Assembly (NCBI GenBank): GCA_029204225.1
Contig: CM055097.1
Coordinates: 26,321,039-26,385,038, forward strand
DNA from: Diphasiastrum complanatum
Taxonomy: Eukaryota > Streptophyta > Lycopodiopsida > Lycopodiales > Lycopodiaceae
DNA length: 64,000 nt
Direction of reading: 5' to 3'
The notes beneath the pieces were generated by a model. The model made no database searches. It was not told the origin of the DNA and saw nothing but the letters and a program-made list of their open reading frames with translations. The position numbers and the translations under genes were made by a program. Shown one piece after another: positions 12,976-24,062 of this stretch; position 1 is the first letter of the stretch, and every line of letters starts with the position of its first letter.

Positions 12976-13230
12976 TTAATTTGAATCCTTGAATGCCTTG
13001 ACCTTCAAACTTAGTTCTACACAAAATCTTCTATGTGACTCTAGCCTTAATGCTTTAGTAAAAACATCTGTTGTCATATCTTGCATTCTACAGTACTGCA
13101 GTCTGACCTCTTCGTTGAGAAATTTGCTTCTGACGAAATGATACTTCAGTTTAATGTGCTTAATCTTGGAATGAAATCCAGGGTTGGCTGATAAAGCGAT
13201 GGCACTTTGATTATCACAAAATAATAGCAA
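12976..13230 (-). pseudogene. copia RNase H C-terminal fragment
   Basis: The 84-aa open frame carries LLFCDNQSAIALSANPGFH, then KHIKLKYHFVRS and TTDVFTKALR, the standard end of copia RNase H. It is fused at its N-terminal side directly to LTR sequence by the internal deletion. Confidence 0.9.
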
Positions 13231-14025
13231 TAAAGGATAGTATTGATTCAGTATGAAAACGAAACAGAAGTAAATGAGTACAATAAGTTGTGGATCGAAG
13301 TCACGTACTCTATGCTATCTCTGAGCGGCTAAAATGAAAGTCTGAATTAATGCGCAAAGCTGATAAGCAGTAGCGGAATAGCAATCTCTAAAACAACTCT
13401 AAGAAGTGAGCTAGAATGCTCAGGAGTGTACAAGCTCGCAAGCTTGTGAGAGAGAGAGCTAACTATTCAAATGCTTCTTGTTCATAACTTAAAAGCTGTA
13501 TGAATATGAACAACTATTTATACTAAGAAATTAGGTCATCAATTGCAATCGCCAGTTGGCTGATGATCCGTTGGCATCCATCCGGTCCTTGTCATTGATT
13601 GCTGATAAGCGGTGAAATTGGCCCTAAATGTTCTTTCTGCATAAATAAACCAAAACTGTAGCTCTGCAGAAATGAACTAAAACATCCACAGGCAACACTG
13701 TTGGTTTTTTCGCGAAAAAGGTGAAAAAAATGAGGGTGCCCTTAAATCTCATTTAGGGTTGTCCCACACTTTGCCAGAGTCATTCTTTTAATATTTGAGG
13801 CTCTTTGAAAAAAGCAAAAAATGTGACACTATGATTTTACACGAGATTTCTGTCAGGCGAAAAATGCGACACTATCGTAAACTCCGTGTAATTCTGTAGA
13901 TTGTGTAAAAACACTTGTAATTCTATAGACTATATAAACACACGGGAAAATCCGTAGAACTAGATAAACAATGAATGAAGATTAAAACCGATTAGTCGAT
14001 TGGTAAGAAAAAAAATAATCCAACA
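13230..14025 (-). repeat. truncated 5' LTR of the nested copia element
   Basis: Homologous to 12177-12968. It retains the outer (5') 796 bp of the LTR and has lost the inner end together with the primer-binding site, gag and most of pol. Confidence 0.88.
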
Positions 14026-14402
14026 ATTGTAAGAGGAGCATTAGGCCACCAACGAGCGAGACACTGTCGACTCACTCTCAAACAAATCAAAATTATTTTG
14101 TTCTTCCAGTTGTGATTCTTGCAATTGTATTGCATCTGTTATTGTCTGATTGATTGTAGCATTGTTTGTGATTGATAGACGTGTATTTAGGTCCTATAAT
14201 GCAATGAATAGTGTAGTGCACTTCCGCCAAAAAATAGAGGCACCCTCATTGACGAATTCAAACTTGGTATCAGAGCGGATTCATTAGATACAATATGGCT
14301 ACTACAATTTAGGCTAGGATTGCAATCAATCTTGATGGCGCAAATGAAAAACAATGAACAATGATAATTGATGATAAGGATCTGGATTACTTAGAGAAGG
14401 GA
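14026..14402 (+). mobile_element. right part of the interrupted LTR, primer-binding site and gag start
   Basis: After ATTGT the LTR continues to about 14260 (...GAATTCA). TTGGTATCAGAGC at 14264-14276 is the initiator tRNA-Met primer-binding site typical of copia. The first ATG (14295) opens a gag-like frame, MATTI, followed at once by a stop. The element is cut at about 14403 by repeat A. Confidence 0.75.
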
Positions 14403-14625
14403 GTGATAGAGCAGTTTTGTTTGTGTTGATTATGAATATCAGTGTAGGTGTCGTAGACAACCATAGAGAGAGATTGTAGAAACGATTAGGTGTTTGAGAC
14501 AGTTGTGCAATTCTTTGAAAATAATATTCTGATAGAAAGAAATGTGAAACAATTAGGCATCAAAGATAGCCATACATTTCTTTGTTTATGATACTTGTGG
14601 AAGAAAAGTGAGAGTATAAGACTTG
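14403..14625. repeat. dispersed repeat A, copy 2
   Basis: Matches 1192-1412 in the same orientation. It truncates the gag leader of the element on its left. Confidence 0.6.
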
Positions 14626-15281
14626 TTTTGGTTGTTTGATCTCCGTCATGTAGACTTAGTATCAATCTCAAGTATCAACAGCTACTTCCACTACTTTCTC
14701 CTTTGTTGTACATGATATATTTATTATGTATCTTTTGTATAGAGTATATGACGTCTGAAATAAGTTTTAGCCTGTCATTTTGACGGTTTTAAACAAATCA
14801 TGCCCTTCAAGCCTAAAATTACAATGGTCAGTCAAATACGTTTAAATTGGCCTTTCAAGGGCATGACGTGCGTCAAATTTCACCACTGAATATAACGACA
14901 TAATAATCATTAACAAATCTTATCATGTTAGATCTCTTCATGTGATTTTAATGACAAGCTGGTACTTAGCAATTTCAAATGTATGTATCTAATCTTTGGG
15001 CAACTTGTTGCTTTGAGCAACTAACTTCTTGTCTGCTGCTACCTCATGTAATAACTTCTATTTCTATCAAATGGACATCATATTAACGTTCTCATGTTAC
15101 AAAACGTTGGTAATGGACAATATCATGATGTAATTTTCCAATTTCTTATATCTCTTGAAATAAAATCAACTATAACTATGTGAAAAAAATCATATTCAAA
15201 CATATGTATAATCAATCATGGATTATGTTGTCTAATACAACAAAATTATGATCATCAACATGTTTACCGATTTCTTGTAAG
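14626..15281. other. intergenic, nothing recognised
   Basis: AT-rich; only short ORFs without recognisable motifs. Confidence 0.35.
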
Positions 15282-15500
15282 TTAAATAAGATTCTTTTGA
15301 CTTGATGAAGGTCCATCGTCATCACCATCCAAAGTAGGAGCCTTTTCATCAATACCAAGAATGTTAGATCCATCCACACTACCATCAATCATGCTAGAAG
15401 ACACTTTTGGAATGTTCCCCTCATCAAAGATGACATCTCTACCAACAATCACTTTGTTAGTAGAAGGAATGTAAACCTTGTTGTTGTGTCTAGTATAGAG
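15282..15500 (-). pseudogene. copia integrase-RT linker fragment
   Basis: The minus-strand frame reads KVYIPSTNKVIVGRDVIFDE, the conserved end of the copia integrase module, then an acidic Ser-rich linker. The N-terminal part of this open frame (from 15611) is unrelated sequence joined to it. Confidence 0.8.
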
Positions 15501-15724
15501 GTTCGTCGCTGGGAGCGGCAACCTCGCCTTCACCTGCATAACAAGAAGAGATAGTGAAAGAAAAAAGTTCCAAGTAGCAAGAGCTTTGGGAGGCCTGAGC
15601 ACCTTTCCCAAACTATTCGGTCATAACTTAGAGAGAGAAGAGAAGAGAGAGAAGGAATTCCTAGGTAATTGAGAAAGGCTTTGGGGGCTCGAGCACCTAC
15701 CCAAAGCTATTCTATCCCAACGTG

Positions 15725-15727
15725 GAG

Positions 15728-15808
<81 letters not shown>
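15725..15808. repeat. (GA)n microsatellite
   Basis: About 84 bp of GA with one AA interruption near 15745. Confidence 0.97.
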
Positions 15809-15810
<2 letters not shown>

Positions 15811-16500
15811 TAATTATACAATACAAATGACATACTGGTCTATGTTTGAGCTTGCTTTGGTCCAACTATAGTAAACAATTCTATACCACTTTAGTTCACT
15901 ATTAGTATTAGTTCACACTTTCTAAAAAAAATACTTCAAAATGGTAGTAGTTATAGACTAGATCTTTAGATGAATAAATTGCACATGAGATTCAATCTTG
16001 CTATATACTTTGATTTTTTAGCTTTGTTGTGATAGTCATAAATTATTGTGATGATTTGTTGAAAGTTGAGGTGTCATTGGTGGGTGTGACTTGAGCATTG
16101 AAATGAGTGTTATGTTATTTTTTCATTCTTTTGAAATGCAATTTTTGTTTTTCTATTGTTTTAATGCCTTGACTAAGGGCAAAGCTTCTTGTGATATATT
16201 AATCACCTTTTCATTTTTTCATGTGCCTATCAATCTTTGAGATTGGTCTTAGATTTATTTTGTGTTATTATCCTTTTTTGGATTTCTCATTTTAAAATTT
16301 GGCTCCCAAGATTTTTAGAACAACTATCACATACAATTTAATTGAAAATACAAAGTAACTTATGGGGCAAATATTATGCCATACATTATAAGGCCCAAAT
16401 AGGCGTGAAATTCATGCCAAGGGCAATTACGTGGTTCTTTTTTCAAAAGTGCCTATTTTTTTTTTTTTGCACATACATGTTAAGCAACTAGTGGTCGTTA
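15809..16500. other. intergenic with a fragment of repeat C
   Basis: No gene. At about 16020-16090 the reverse complement resembles the 243-bp unit at 53.9-54.3 kb (CACCTCAACTTT...CAAATCATCACAAT). This suggests a dispersed family. Confidence 0.45.
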
Positions 16501-16541
16501 TATATAGCATATACAACTTGGCAATGCCATTTACAGAGCTA

Positions 16542-16626
16542 GTCAAAGGTGTTGGCTCAATTGGTTATCTTGACATCCAAAGTTTCTTTGGTCTCAAGTT
16601 CGAGCCTCTCCTTGAAAACCAAGAAG
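16542..16626 (+). mobile_element. short tRNA-like SINE, copy 1
   Basis: An 85-bp body lies between two perfect copies of CATTTACAGAGCTA (16528-16541 and 16627-16640). The body has a box A-like TGGCTCAATTGG, GACATCCAAAGTTTCTTTGG, and a box B-like AGTTCGAGCC, and ends AAACCAAGAAG. No poly(A) tail follows. It is nearly identical over its core to 23976-24062. Long target duplications plus a Pol III-type promoter mark a LINE-mobilised SINE. Confidence 0.85.
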
Positions 16627-16696
16627 CATTTACAGAGCTAAGCTTCTTAAATGTCATTACACAGTGGTCAGGATTAAAGCGTGCACCTTTCAAGTA

Positions 16697-16766
16697 ACAG
16701 TCAACAACTCTATTCATACAACCCAGGTGCAGGTAACAGGCAACAACTCTATTCATACAACCCAGT
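16697..16766. repeat. ~38-bp tandem duplication
   Basis: CAACAACTCTATTCATACAA followed by CCCAG occurs twice in tandem, separated by GTGCAGGTAACAGG. Confidence 0.85.
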
Positions 16767-16905
16767 GAGATGGACAAGTGCATTTAGTTTGACCTCGCAG
16801 TCTTGCTCCCCATGTTAAGTTTGAAAGAGCTATAAGAGGTGGGTAGATTTTTGGTACTGACTTTTAAGTGTGGGACCAGCCCAGTCACATTTTGCCACGG
16901 AGAGA

Positions 16906-17074
16906 GCCACGTCAGACTCCAGAGAAAAGCCAGAGAATGCCACATCAGATTCGGAGAAGCGCAGAGACGTATGACGTGGCGTCTGTGACAGTTACGACAC
17001 CTGACGACGTGGCATGACAGCAGAGGCCGACGTCTGCCGACGTGGCATGGGAGCATATGCCCTTGCCACGTAAG
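16906..17074 (+). promoter_or_regulatory. cluster of ACGT-core (G-box/ABRE-like) elements upstream of the ARO-like gene
   Basis: GCCACGTCAG (16906), TGACGTGGC (16972), GACGTGGC (17006), GACGTGGC (17039) and GCCACGTAAG (17065) fall within 170 bp, with a one-base variant, GCCACATCAG, near 16939. ACGT-core motifs with a GC flank are binding sites of plant bZIP factors (ABF/TGA/HY5 types). The cluster lies 1.7 kb before the ATG, which places it at a promoter if the leader has an intron, as suggested at 18791. The site density is observed; the function is inferred. Confidence 0.6.
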
Positions 17075-17131
17075 AGCCAGGCACGGCATTGCGTGACCAA
17101 AAGGGCCTCCCTTCGTTACACTTCTGTGGCG

Positions 17132-17166
17132 ATGGCGATGGCGATGGCGATGGCGATGGCGAGGGC
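17132..17166 (+). repeat. (GATGGC)n hexanucleotide array with repeated ATGs
   Basis: GCGATGGCGATGGCGATGGC continues for about five units. In one frame it encodes repeated Met-Ala, then a short peptide ending at 17230. It lies in the presumed leader of the ARO-like gene. Confidence 0.8.
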
Positions 17167-18794
17167 GGTGTTGGATCGAGCACTACGATCCAGTCTTTCC
17201 ATCTCCCTCTTCGTCGCATCACAGTGCTAGAAGCTGGCTGCAGCTCTGCAGGCATTCCGCCCAATCTTTGACCCCTTTATTTCATGCATATTTGCGATCC
17301 ATCCAGTTTCCCTAACGTTTCTGGTAACCCTAGGAGGGCAGTCCGATGATGCGCACATCTTCTCCTCTTGCTTGCAAGGTCTCGTCTCAGCTGAGCGACG
17401 CAAAGTAGGGGGGTGTCAAAGCCTTGGTGCCGCTTTTTGCAGTGGATCGTGGTGGTGTTTGATTACCAATGGATGCATTTGGTGGTCAGTTTACAGCATC
17501 CGGTGTGCCTTTCATCTTCGTTTTAGTGTCAGGCACACATAGGAGATAATATTATCCTTGATGGCGCTTTTTGCAATGGATCGTGGTGGTGTCTGATTAA
17601 CAGTGGATGCATTTGATGATCGGCCGGTATGCCGACCATCTTTTTTGTAGTATCAGAAACACTTGGGAGATGAGGTTTCTGTTTTTGGTTATCGGAGCTC
17701 TACTTGCTGCACGAGTTTCTTGAGAGAGAGGTTTTTAAATTAGGTTTTGTGATAAAACGAAGCATGTATGCCATTTCAGCAGATCTTTCAAGAATCCTGA
17801 TTGATTGAGCTGGTAAGTCCAGAGCATCTGAAATTCTTCCTTGCTAATCTCAGGGTGGATATTTGCTTTTCAAAGTTTATTGCTCTGTTTCATATTCGTG
17901 GATCCAAATTTCAGGCATTCACTCTTTTTTAATCAACCAAGTATTCGCTGGTACTACAGGTTCGCATCATTGGGGCAAAACATGACCGGCTTAAGATAAC
18001 TTTCTGTATGAAATCCTGAAATCGTACATGAGTTTGGATTGTTTTGGAAGATTAGCGTTTGCCAGAACCCTCTTACGGAGCTGAGTAATTGGTGATGTAG
18101 ATCCTGGATTGATAGTGGATTACTTCGATGCTTACTTCGCAGTATGCCTTGACTTGGGTGGTGGATTTCTGAAGCTGCAGTTCGCAGGCATTTCATCTAG
18201 AGGTTTGCTGTGTCGATCTTGAACAGACGTGTGTCTACACGTCTGAGAGTATTTAGCTTTTACAGATCTTTGTCGATTATAGTAAAGTTGCTCAGATCTG
18301 TTATGAACTAAAATAGCTGATGTCATGGAGTTTAAGCTGTTTTCCTACAAGACTTTCAAGAGGGCTTTCAAGATGGGGTTGGATATCCCCGGTGTCAGAC
18401 GCAGGGATAGCTTGTCAGCGCTCTTTGAGATACGTGTTCGCATAAACTGTGCAATCATATTTTAAATTGGTTCTGAATTGGATAGAATGCGAATTGCCTG
18501 GCTTCATTTTTCTGAAGCAATTGTTTTTTTCTGGTTTGCATTTGGCTGTCTAACGCGGAAAGTGCATCCACTTACCCTCTTGGTGCTAGTTAGACGCTTG
18601 TATGAATGCGTCAGCTAACTTGTAAAACTTATGATGGCTTTCACAAAAAAAAAAATTTAATCACTTGCATGTAAAGCAAGCTTGTAGTGAGGTGATGTTC
18701 TCCTCTGCGTCTCTTTTTTCCTGTAATTGGATGATCACTGTGAAAATTTTTGTTTCTCTTTTCAATTCAACTGATTCTGTTCCTATCCTAGCTC
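17167..18794 (+). other. presumed 5' leader (with intron) of the ARO-like gene
   Basis: No long ORF. A good acceptor-like sequence (pyrimidine-rich tract then CCTATCCTAG) ends at about 18791, three bases before the ATG. Donor-like CTTGCAAG|GTCTCG occurs near 17380. A 5' UTR intron of about 1.4 kb is therefore plausible but not proven. Confidence 0.4.
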
Positions 18795-20846
18795 ATGGAT
18801 GCAAGAGTAGAAGAACTCTTGAAAGGGCCGATACTCTTGGCAGAGCGTACTAGGAAAGCTGTGGAAGAGGCCGATTCTTTCAAGCAGGAATGTGCTGATC
18901 TCTCTAGACAAGTTGAGAAACTGGCACACTTGCTCAGGCAAGCTGCCAGAGTCTCAACTCATGCTTCAGGAGGCCTTTATCTTAATCCTTGCAAGCGAAT
19001 CACCGAAGAAATTGAGAAAACGTTGGAGAAGGCACTTGCACTTGTGAAAAAATGCAAGCGAAGTGGCATTCTCAAGCGTGTCTTCACCATTACCTCAGCC
19101 ACAGATTTTCGCAAGCTCAGCTATCTTCTTGATAATGCAATTGGAGACATGACTTGGTTTTTAACTGTGTCTGCTCGTGGAGATGCTAGCTCGGAGTATG
19201 CGGGTTTACCCCCTATAGCTGCAAATGACCCCATCCTGGCTCTCATATGGGAGCAGATTGCTCACGTGCAAGCAGGATCTGCAGAAGAAAAGTTGGAAGC
19301 TGCAGCCTACTTGGCTACACTTGCAGCAGACAATGAAAGAAATGGAAAGATCATAATAGAGGAGGGTGGCCTGCCTCCTTTGTTGAAGCTCCTGTCAGAA
19401 GGTGCAGCTTCTGGTCAAGAATCAGCTGCAACGGCTCTTGGCGTGTTGGCTAGTGATCAGCAACGTGTTCAAGAGATTTTGAAAGCAGGTGCTCTACAAC
19501 CATTTTTGCAGATTGTCATTGACGCACCTATGAAGGTCCAGATACAGGTAGTGATTGCGCTGGCAAATATGGTGTCACATGATCCTGAAACCCAGAATGC
19601 ATTCGGTGTAGCCATCAGACATCTTGTGGCTCTTCTTGTTTACGAAACCATAGAAGAGCCCGTAAGGATACAAAATGCATTGAACAGCATGCACACACTG
19701 GTGAAGACTAGCATGGCTCAGAACATGCTTGGCACCCATATTCAAGAAAGTGGCACATCTGGGAACAAGGGCAGAAAGGAGTCCATGCCTGGTCATTCAG
19801 ATTCAGCAGGGCAGGAAAGTCGACTAACTTGGATGCAAAAGAGACCTGGTCCTTTGGTTCTTGATGATCCTGTGATGATGCAGAGGCAGAGTGAGCAGTG
19901 GCTTGTTCCAAAGCCTGTAAACTCTATTGGGAGCAAGATTGAAAACATCAATGCATTTCCCTTTTCCAAGCCAAATCATCACTCAAGGAGTGGCAGTGAG
20001 TCATTCATTAACTATGAAAATAGTCGGCCAAGAACTGGCTCCACCTTGAGGGGACTGAATCGGAAAGAGAGGGAGCAGGAAGATCCTCAAACTAAAATGA
20101 AATTGAAGGCAGATGTTGCTCGAGCCTTGTGGAAGCTTGCTGCAAATAATGTAAAAAATAGTAAGAGCATAACCGACACAAGGGCACTTCTTTGCTTTGC
20201 CAAATTGATAGAAAACGGAGAAGAAGAAGTTCAAAGAAATTCCATCATGGCTGTCATGGAGATTGCAGCTGCAGCAGAGAAGGATCAGGAACTACGCAAG
20301 GCATCTTTCAAGATGACTTCTCCTGCTGTTAGGGCAATTGTGGAGCAACTCCTGAGAATAATTGGGGAAGGAGATCCAGAAATACAGGTGCCAGCACTGA
20401 GGGCAATTGGTTGTCTTGCAAGAATGTTTCCTACAAGGGAAACTAGGGTAGTCAGGCCTCTAACTGCACAGCTTGCAAATGCAGATCTATCTGTTGCTAC
20501 AGAAGCTGCCATAGCTTTGCAGAAGTTTACTACTCATGAAAATTATCTATGTGTGGTACATTCTAAAACCGTTTTGGAAGCATTTGGAGCACCTTATATT
20601 GTGAAATTAGCCACTTTTGGGGGAGAGCAAGCTCAAATTCCTGCCTTGATCCTTTTGTGTAACATTGCTTTGCATGCTGGGGATGATGATACCTTAAAGA
20701 AAGCCAAGGCTTTGCGGGCTTTAGAGGCTTCATCAAGGTTAGCTCCAATCATGCAGATGCCAACCCTTTCCAAGCTTATACCCCTTGCAATAGAAAACCT
20801 GAAACTCTACCAGCCTGGTGCTCATCAGGAAAATGGCTTCGAATAG
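18795..20846 (+). CDS. ARMADILLO REPEAT ONLY (ARO)-like protein
   Basis: A single uninterrupted 683-codon frame. Residues 1-140 form an alpha-helical N-terminal region (KAVEEADSFKQECADL, KLAHLLRQAAR, RITEEIEKTLEKAL, RVFTITSATDFRKL) typical of ARO proteins. Next come GLPPIAANDPILALIWEQIA and ARM repeats at about 165-310 (IIEEGGLPPLLKLLSEG, AATALGVLA). A polar linker spans about 310-435, and a second ARM block runs from about 440 to 675 (ARALWKLA, SITDTRALLCFAKLIENGEE, IQVPALRAIGCLARMF). The length matches Arabidopsis ARO1-4 (about 650-665 aa), and their coding regions are likewise intronless. In Arabidopsis these proteins help set polarity of tip-growing cells (pollen tubes, root hairs) through ROP GTPase regulation at the plasma membrane. 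Which ARO paralogue this matches cannot be told here. Confidence 0.9.
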   Translation: MDARVEELLKGPILLAERTRKAVEEADSFKQECADLSRQVEKLAHLLRQAARVSTHASGGLYLNPCKRITEEIEKTLEKALALVKKCKRSGILKRVFTITSATDFRKLSYLLDNAIGDMTWFLTVSARGDASSEYAGLPPIAANDPILALIWEQIAHVQAGSAEEKLEAAAYLATLAADNERNGKIIIEEGGLPPLLKLLSEGAASGQESAATALGVLASDQQRVQEILKAGALQPFLQIVIDAPMKVQIQVVIALANMVSHDPETQNAFGVAIRHLVALLVYETIEEPVRIQNALNSMHTLVKTSMAQNMLGTHIQESGTSGNKGRKESMPGHSDSAGQESRLTWMQKRPGPLVLDDPVMMQRQSEQWLVPKPVNSIGSKIENINAFPFSKPNHHSRSGSESFINYENSRPRTGSTLRGLNRKEREQEDPQTKMKLKADVARALWKLAANNVKNSKSITDTRALLCFAKLIENGEEEVQRNSIMAVMEIAAAAEKDQELRKASFKMTSPAVRAIVEQLLRIIGEGDPEIQVPALRAIGCLARMFPTRETRVVRPLTAQLANADLSVATEAAIALQKFTTHENYLCVVHSKTVLEAFGAPYIVKLATFGGEQAQIPALILLCNIALHAGDDDTLKKAKALRALEASSRLAPIMQMPTLSKLIPLAIENLKLYQPGAHQENGFE

Positions 20847-21500
20847 GAAATATCTTCTTGGTGCAGCATGCTAATAGGACAGACCAATGGCGAATGGGGT
20901 TGCAGCAAGTTTCTGTGTTCTCTATGCTACATCATGTATGAATCTCTTCCTAAGAATTCTGTTTTTGAGACACTGTTGCATAATGATAACCATGTCCCAT
21001 TCAATGCCTCTGGCAGAATTTTTTATTTTTGTTTGTGTATGCTGAATCATCAAAAGTCAGTATACCTCGGAAGAATTTCATTTGAACACCTCCTTTGTTA
21101 TGTCAGATACTATCCTAGACATAACGTTGATATATTTAGTGGGAACAGATTGCCCATGGAGTGTAAGCTCTTTCGCCGAGTGGACTTGTTTGGTGCTTTT
21201 ATATCTTGATGTTGTGGTTGTAAACCTTTATGAATACTATTATATTATGGCTGAATTTTAAACTAGAATGTTGTTGTCTTCAATATATTGTGGCAGCGTC
21301 AAACATTCTTGGGCAGTGTTGCAACGTGTTATTCATTTTCAGAACTTCCGTTCGTGAGTATGAAAGCTACATCCATGTGAAAATGTTAGTTGAAAATATC
21401 TGTAACATGATATTTAGCTGCAGTGGGCCAAATTCTTTGTAATTTCGATTGGATAATGATGGCACTGGTTTGTGGTTACAATCTTAGATCCTTTTGGCTT
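20847..21500 (+). other. 3' flank of the ARO-like gene
   Basis: T-rich sequence consistent with a 3' UTR. No second ORF of interest. Confidence 0.5.
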
Positions 21501-23962
21501 TGCAACCCCCAATGAATCAACTCCTAACCTCCATTTCCATTTGCTAGATATCTGAGTTTCTGAAAGCATATCTCCCGTTCTACATTTAGTTTACTTTGGC
21601 ATCCAGATTTACCTCATTTCACCTGAGTGTGGGTTCACAATGCTACATAGGAACAGCGAAGTTAAGAGATACTTATTTCCAAGCACTCAGTTTTCCCTCG
21701 TACACTTCAGTTAGCATCCATATTGACCTGATTGGACTACAACTTGGTTTCACGAGGTAAATTAGAAACTTGACAACTTCAGAGGATTAAGGTAAACATT
21801 ATGACATTTTCTTTTCCTTGTTTGTTTTGGAGAGGTTCTAGACTAGTGGAGACTACAGAAAGTTCTCACACCTGTAGAGGTATCAATTAATATATTCTCA
21901 AAGAAAATTAAGTTTTTTTGGATATCTAAAGAAGCATTATTTGCTGAGGAGTAACTGAGCAACATTGGTTGCAGGCATTTTTAGGGTAGCAATTGTCTAG
22001 GTCTGAAAGTAATCAAACCTACCTATACATACCTTTGTGAACTACAATTTTGATAGGAATGAGAGCGTCTGAATCTAACAATAGAGGATGTTGGTACCTA
22101 CTTATGACTATACCAGAAAATTGATAAAAGTTTACTTTCTGTAACAGTTTGCCCAATACAAAGCAAAAGCTTACAGAGACATTGTGAACTTGGGCTATTA
22201 CAAATGAATTGGTTTTTTGTAAGCATTAATGAGTGTTTTCCTTGGGTGGCACCTGAGTGCTGACATTTTGAGTGATAATTTGACTCATTAATGCCAAAAA
22301 TAAGAGAGCAGAGCCTATCCTGAGTTTTGAAGGAAAAGAGATTCAAGTTTGGTTGAGACCTGTATAGAACTTGTAATGAACCTTTGTGGATAAGATGGTT
22401 GTAGAGCAATGATGACTAATTGAACCAATGTTAATATAGGGCTTTTTATGAAGTATTTTACTGTTTAAACTTTAAGTACAAAAGATCATCATCATCTGGC
22501 ACCTGATCGAATTCGATTATTTTTACTAAGGTCACCACTTAAATTTTGTATTAGTGGTAGATATCTAATCAGAGGTTCACCTTACTTGTCCTATACTCCG
22601 AGAACCTGACAGGCTTAAATTGCACTTTGAGATTATGAGACTCCAGGCTGGTCGAATAAAAGCCAATTTTTATCTGTTGTCACAGCATTGGATCTGAAAG
22701 ACACATGCGCACAATCAAAGAACCTTAATGATGCATTGCCAGTCTATATCCAGCATATAGGCAGATAACATATGCCTCGATAATCAGGATTGGGGCAGCA
22801 GTATCAAACCAACAAAAGGGGAATCCTATACCATAGCCGCACTGGCGAACCGCCAACCTGGGCCATGCACTTTCATTAGGACTTGCCCTAAAACACCTTT
22901 CTTGTACACCAGGCAGCCCGTTTGTTGTTGCAAGTTGAATAATTCAGTGCACGTTGAAGACCCTGCCTCTTCAAATATTTTGCAGTGCACAGGTAATGCT
23001 GAAGTCCCAGATTGGATTTGGGAATACTCACCTCAGATTGATAGTTAACTATCATGTTTTGTCCCTGGAAGAGGAGTAAGAACCCAGATAGTTACCATCC
23101 TCCAAGAGCAAATCGTTAAGCAACGTAGAAGAGATATACATCGAACTTTATAATAGAAACTAGCAATTTGGTGCACCTTTTGAGTCCATCCAAAATTCCC
23201 TTCACTTGATGTGCAAGATTTTTTGGTGAGTCATTGATTGCATTAGACCCATTGTGCTATTGTCAATTGGGTCCCATTAATCCATATTGAGTCCCTAAAA
23301 CTGGTAGTAAACTAATTTGTGCATTTAATAAATAGCTTGCTCAATTTTTTTAGTGTGCATGATATCAAGTCTCTTTTGATAAACTAGCACTAGCTAGACT
23401 AGTTTCAATCTTGTCAACATTACAAAGCAAACATGGCATGTTAATAGCAATCAACTTCATCCAAGAGAGCATGCTCTACGCTGATTTTGAAAAAAAAAAA
23501 TCATTTCTAGCAACATGAATGAGTAGGCAACCATAAGACGACAATTCGTCTAGCTTTGAACTTTATGTGATCATTGAATAAGGTCATCAAAGACAAAGCT
23601 TCACAATAGCTTGAAATTTTGATATTTTTGCTAGGAAAAGACAATTATGTCAAGATGGAAGCACTTGAAAACTTCCCAAATTAGTAGCTTAGCTAAAATT
23701 GTGCAAAGTATTCTTGTGGGGGGCCTCATATCAAATTTCCCATCAAAAATCAAAGTGTAGCCATGTAAATATTTCTAAATATACTGATTAACATTAATAA
23801 GTAATTGGGAAGAGTCTCTCCTTATGTCCTAATAAGAGTCTGAGTTGGCTCTAAGAGAGGAGATGTTTTAACATTTAGTAAAAGTTTTCCACACGAAGCT
23901 AGTAACTTGTGCTCTGAAGTTTTGAAGGCATGGTATTCTTCTTCAACCCCAAGCTTTGCCAC
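21501..23962. other. intergenic, nothing recognised
   Basis: About 2.4 kb of AT-rich sequence with only short ORFs. No transposon motif or RNA gene could be supported. Confidence 0.35.
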
Positions 23963-23975
23963 TATCAAGTAACAA

Positions 23976-24062
23976 CCAACGGGGTTGGCTCAGTTGGTTA
24001 GCTTGACATCCAAAGTTTCTTTGGTCTCAGGTTCGAGCCTCCCCTTGAAAACCAAGAAGCAT
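23976..24062 (+). mobile_element. short tRNA-like SINE, copy 2
   Basis: An 87-bp body is flanked by TATCAAGTAACAA at 23963-23975 and 24063-24075. It has box A TGGCTCAGTTGG (an exact fit to TRGCNNAGYNGG) and box B GGTTCGAGCC, and ends AAACCAAGAAGCAT. It is the best-preserved of four copies in the window. It lacks a separate body region or poly(A) tail, so it is close to the size of a tRNA. Confidence 0.88.

Larger units (their letters stand above)
11914..14025 (-). mobile_element. Ty1-copia deletion derivative (LTR - RNase H end - partial LTR), nested
   Basis: The right-hand copy, 13230-14025, repeats 12177-12968 at high similarity with mostly transition differences. Both copies end ...CCAACA. 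The left copy extends to 11914 (TGTCAGAG), giving a full LTR of 1055 bp. The right copy lacks about 260 bp of LTR. Between them, minus-strand DNA encodes only the end of RNase H. A polypurine tract (AAGGGAGAG on the minus strand, 12969-12977) abuts the 3' LTR. The unit is flanked by ATTGT at 11909-11913 and 14026-14030. One deletion from inside the 5' LTR into RNase H explains the structure. Confidence 0.9.

Noticed and set aside
20285-20512. antisense ORFs within the ARO-like coding region
   Set aside because: They lie opposite a long conserved ARM-repeat frame and have no domain of their own.
23976-24062. Genuine tRNA gene
   Set aside because: Boxes A and B are present, but the acceptor and T stems do not pair cleanly, target duplications flank it, and diverged copies exist; a SINE fits better.
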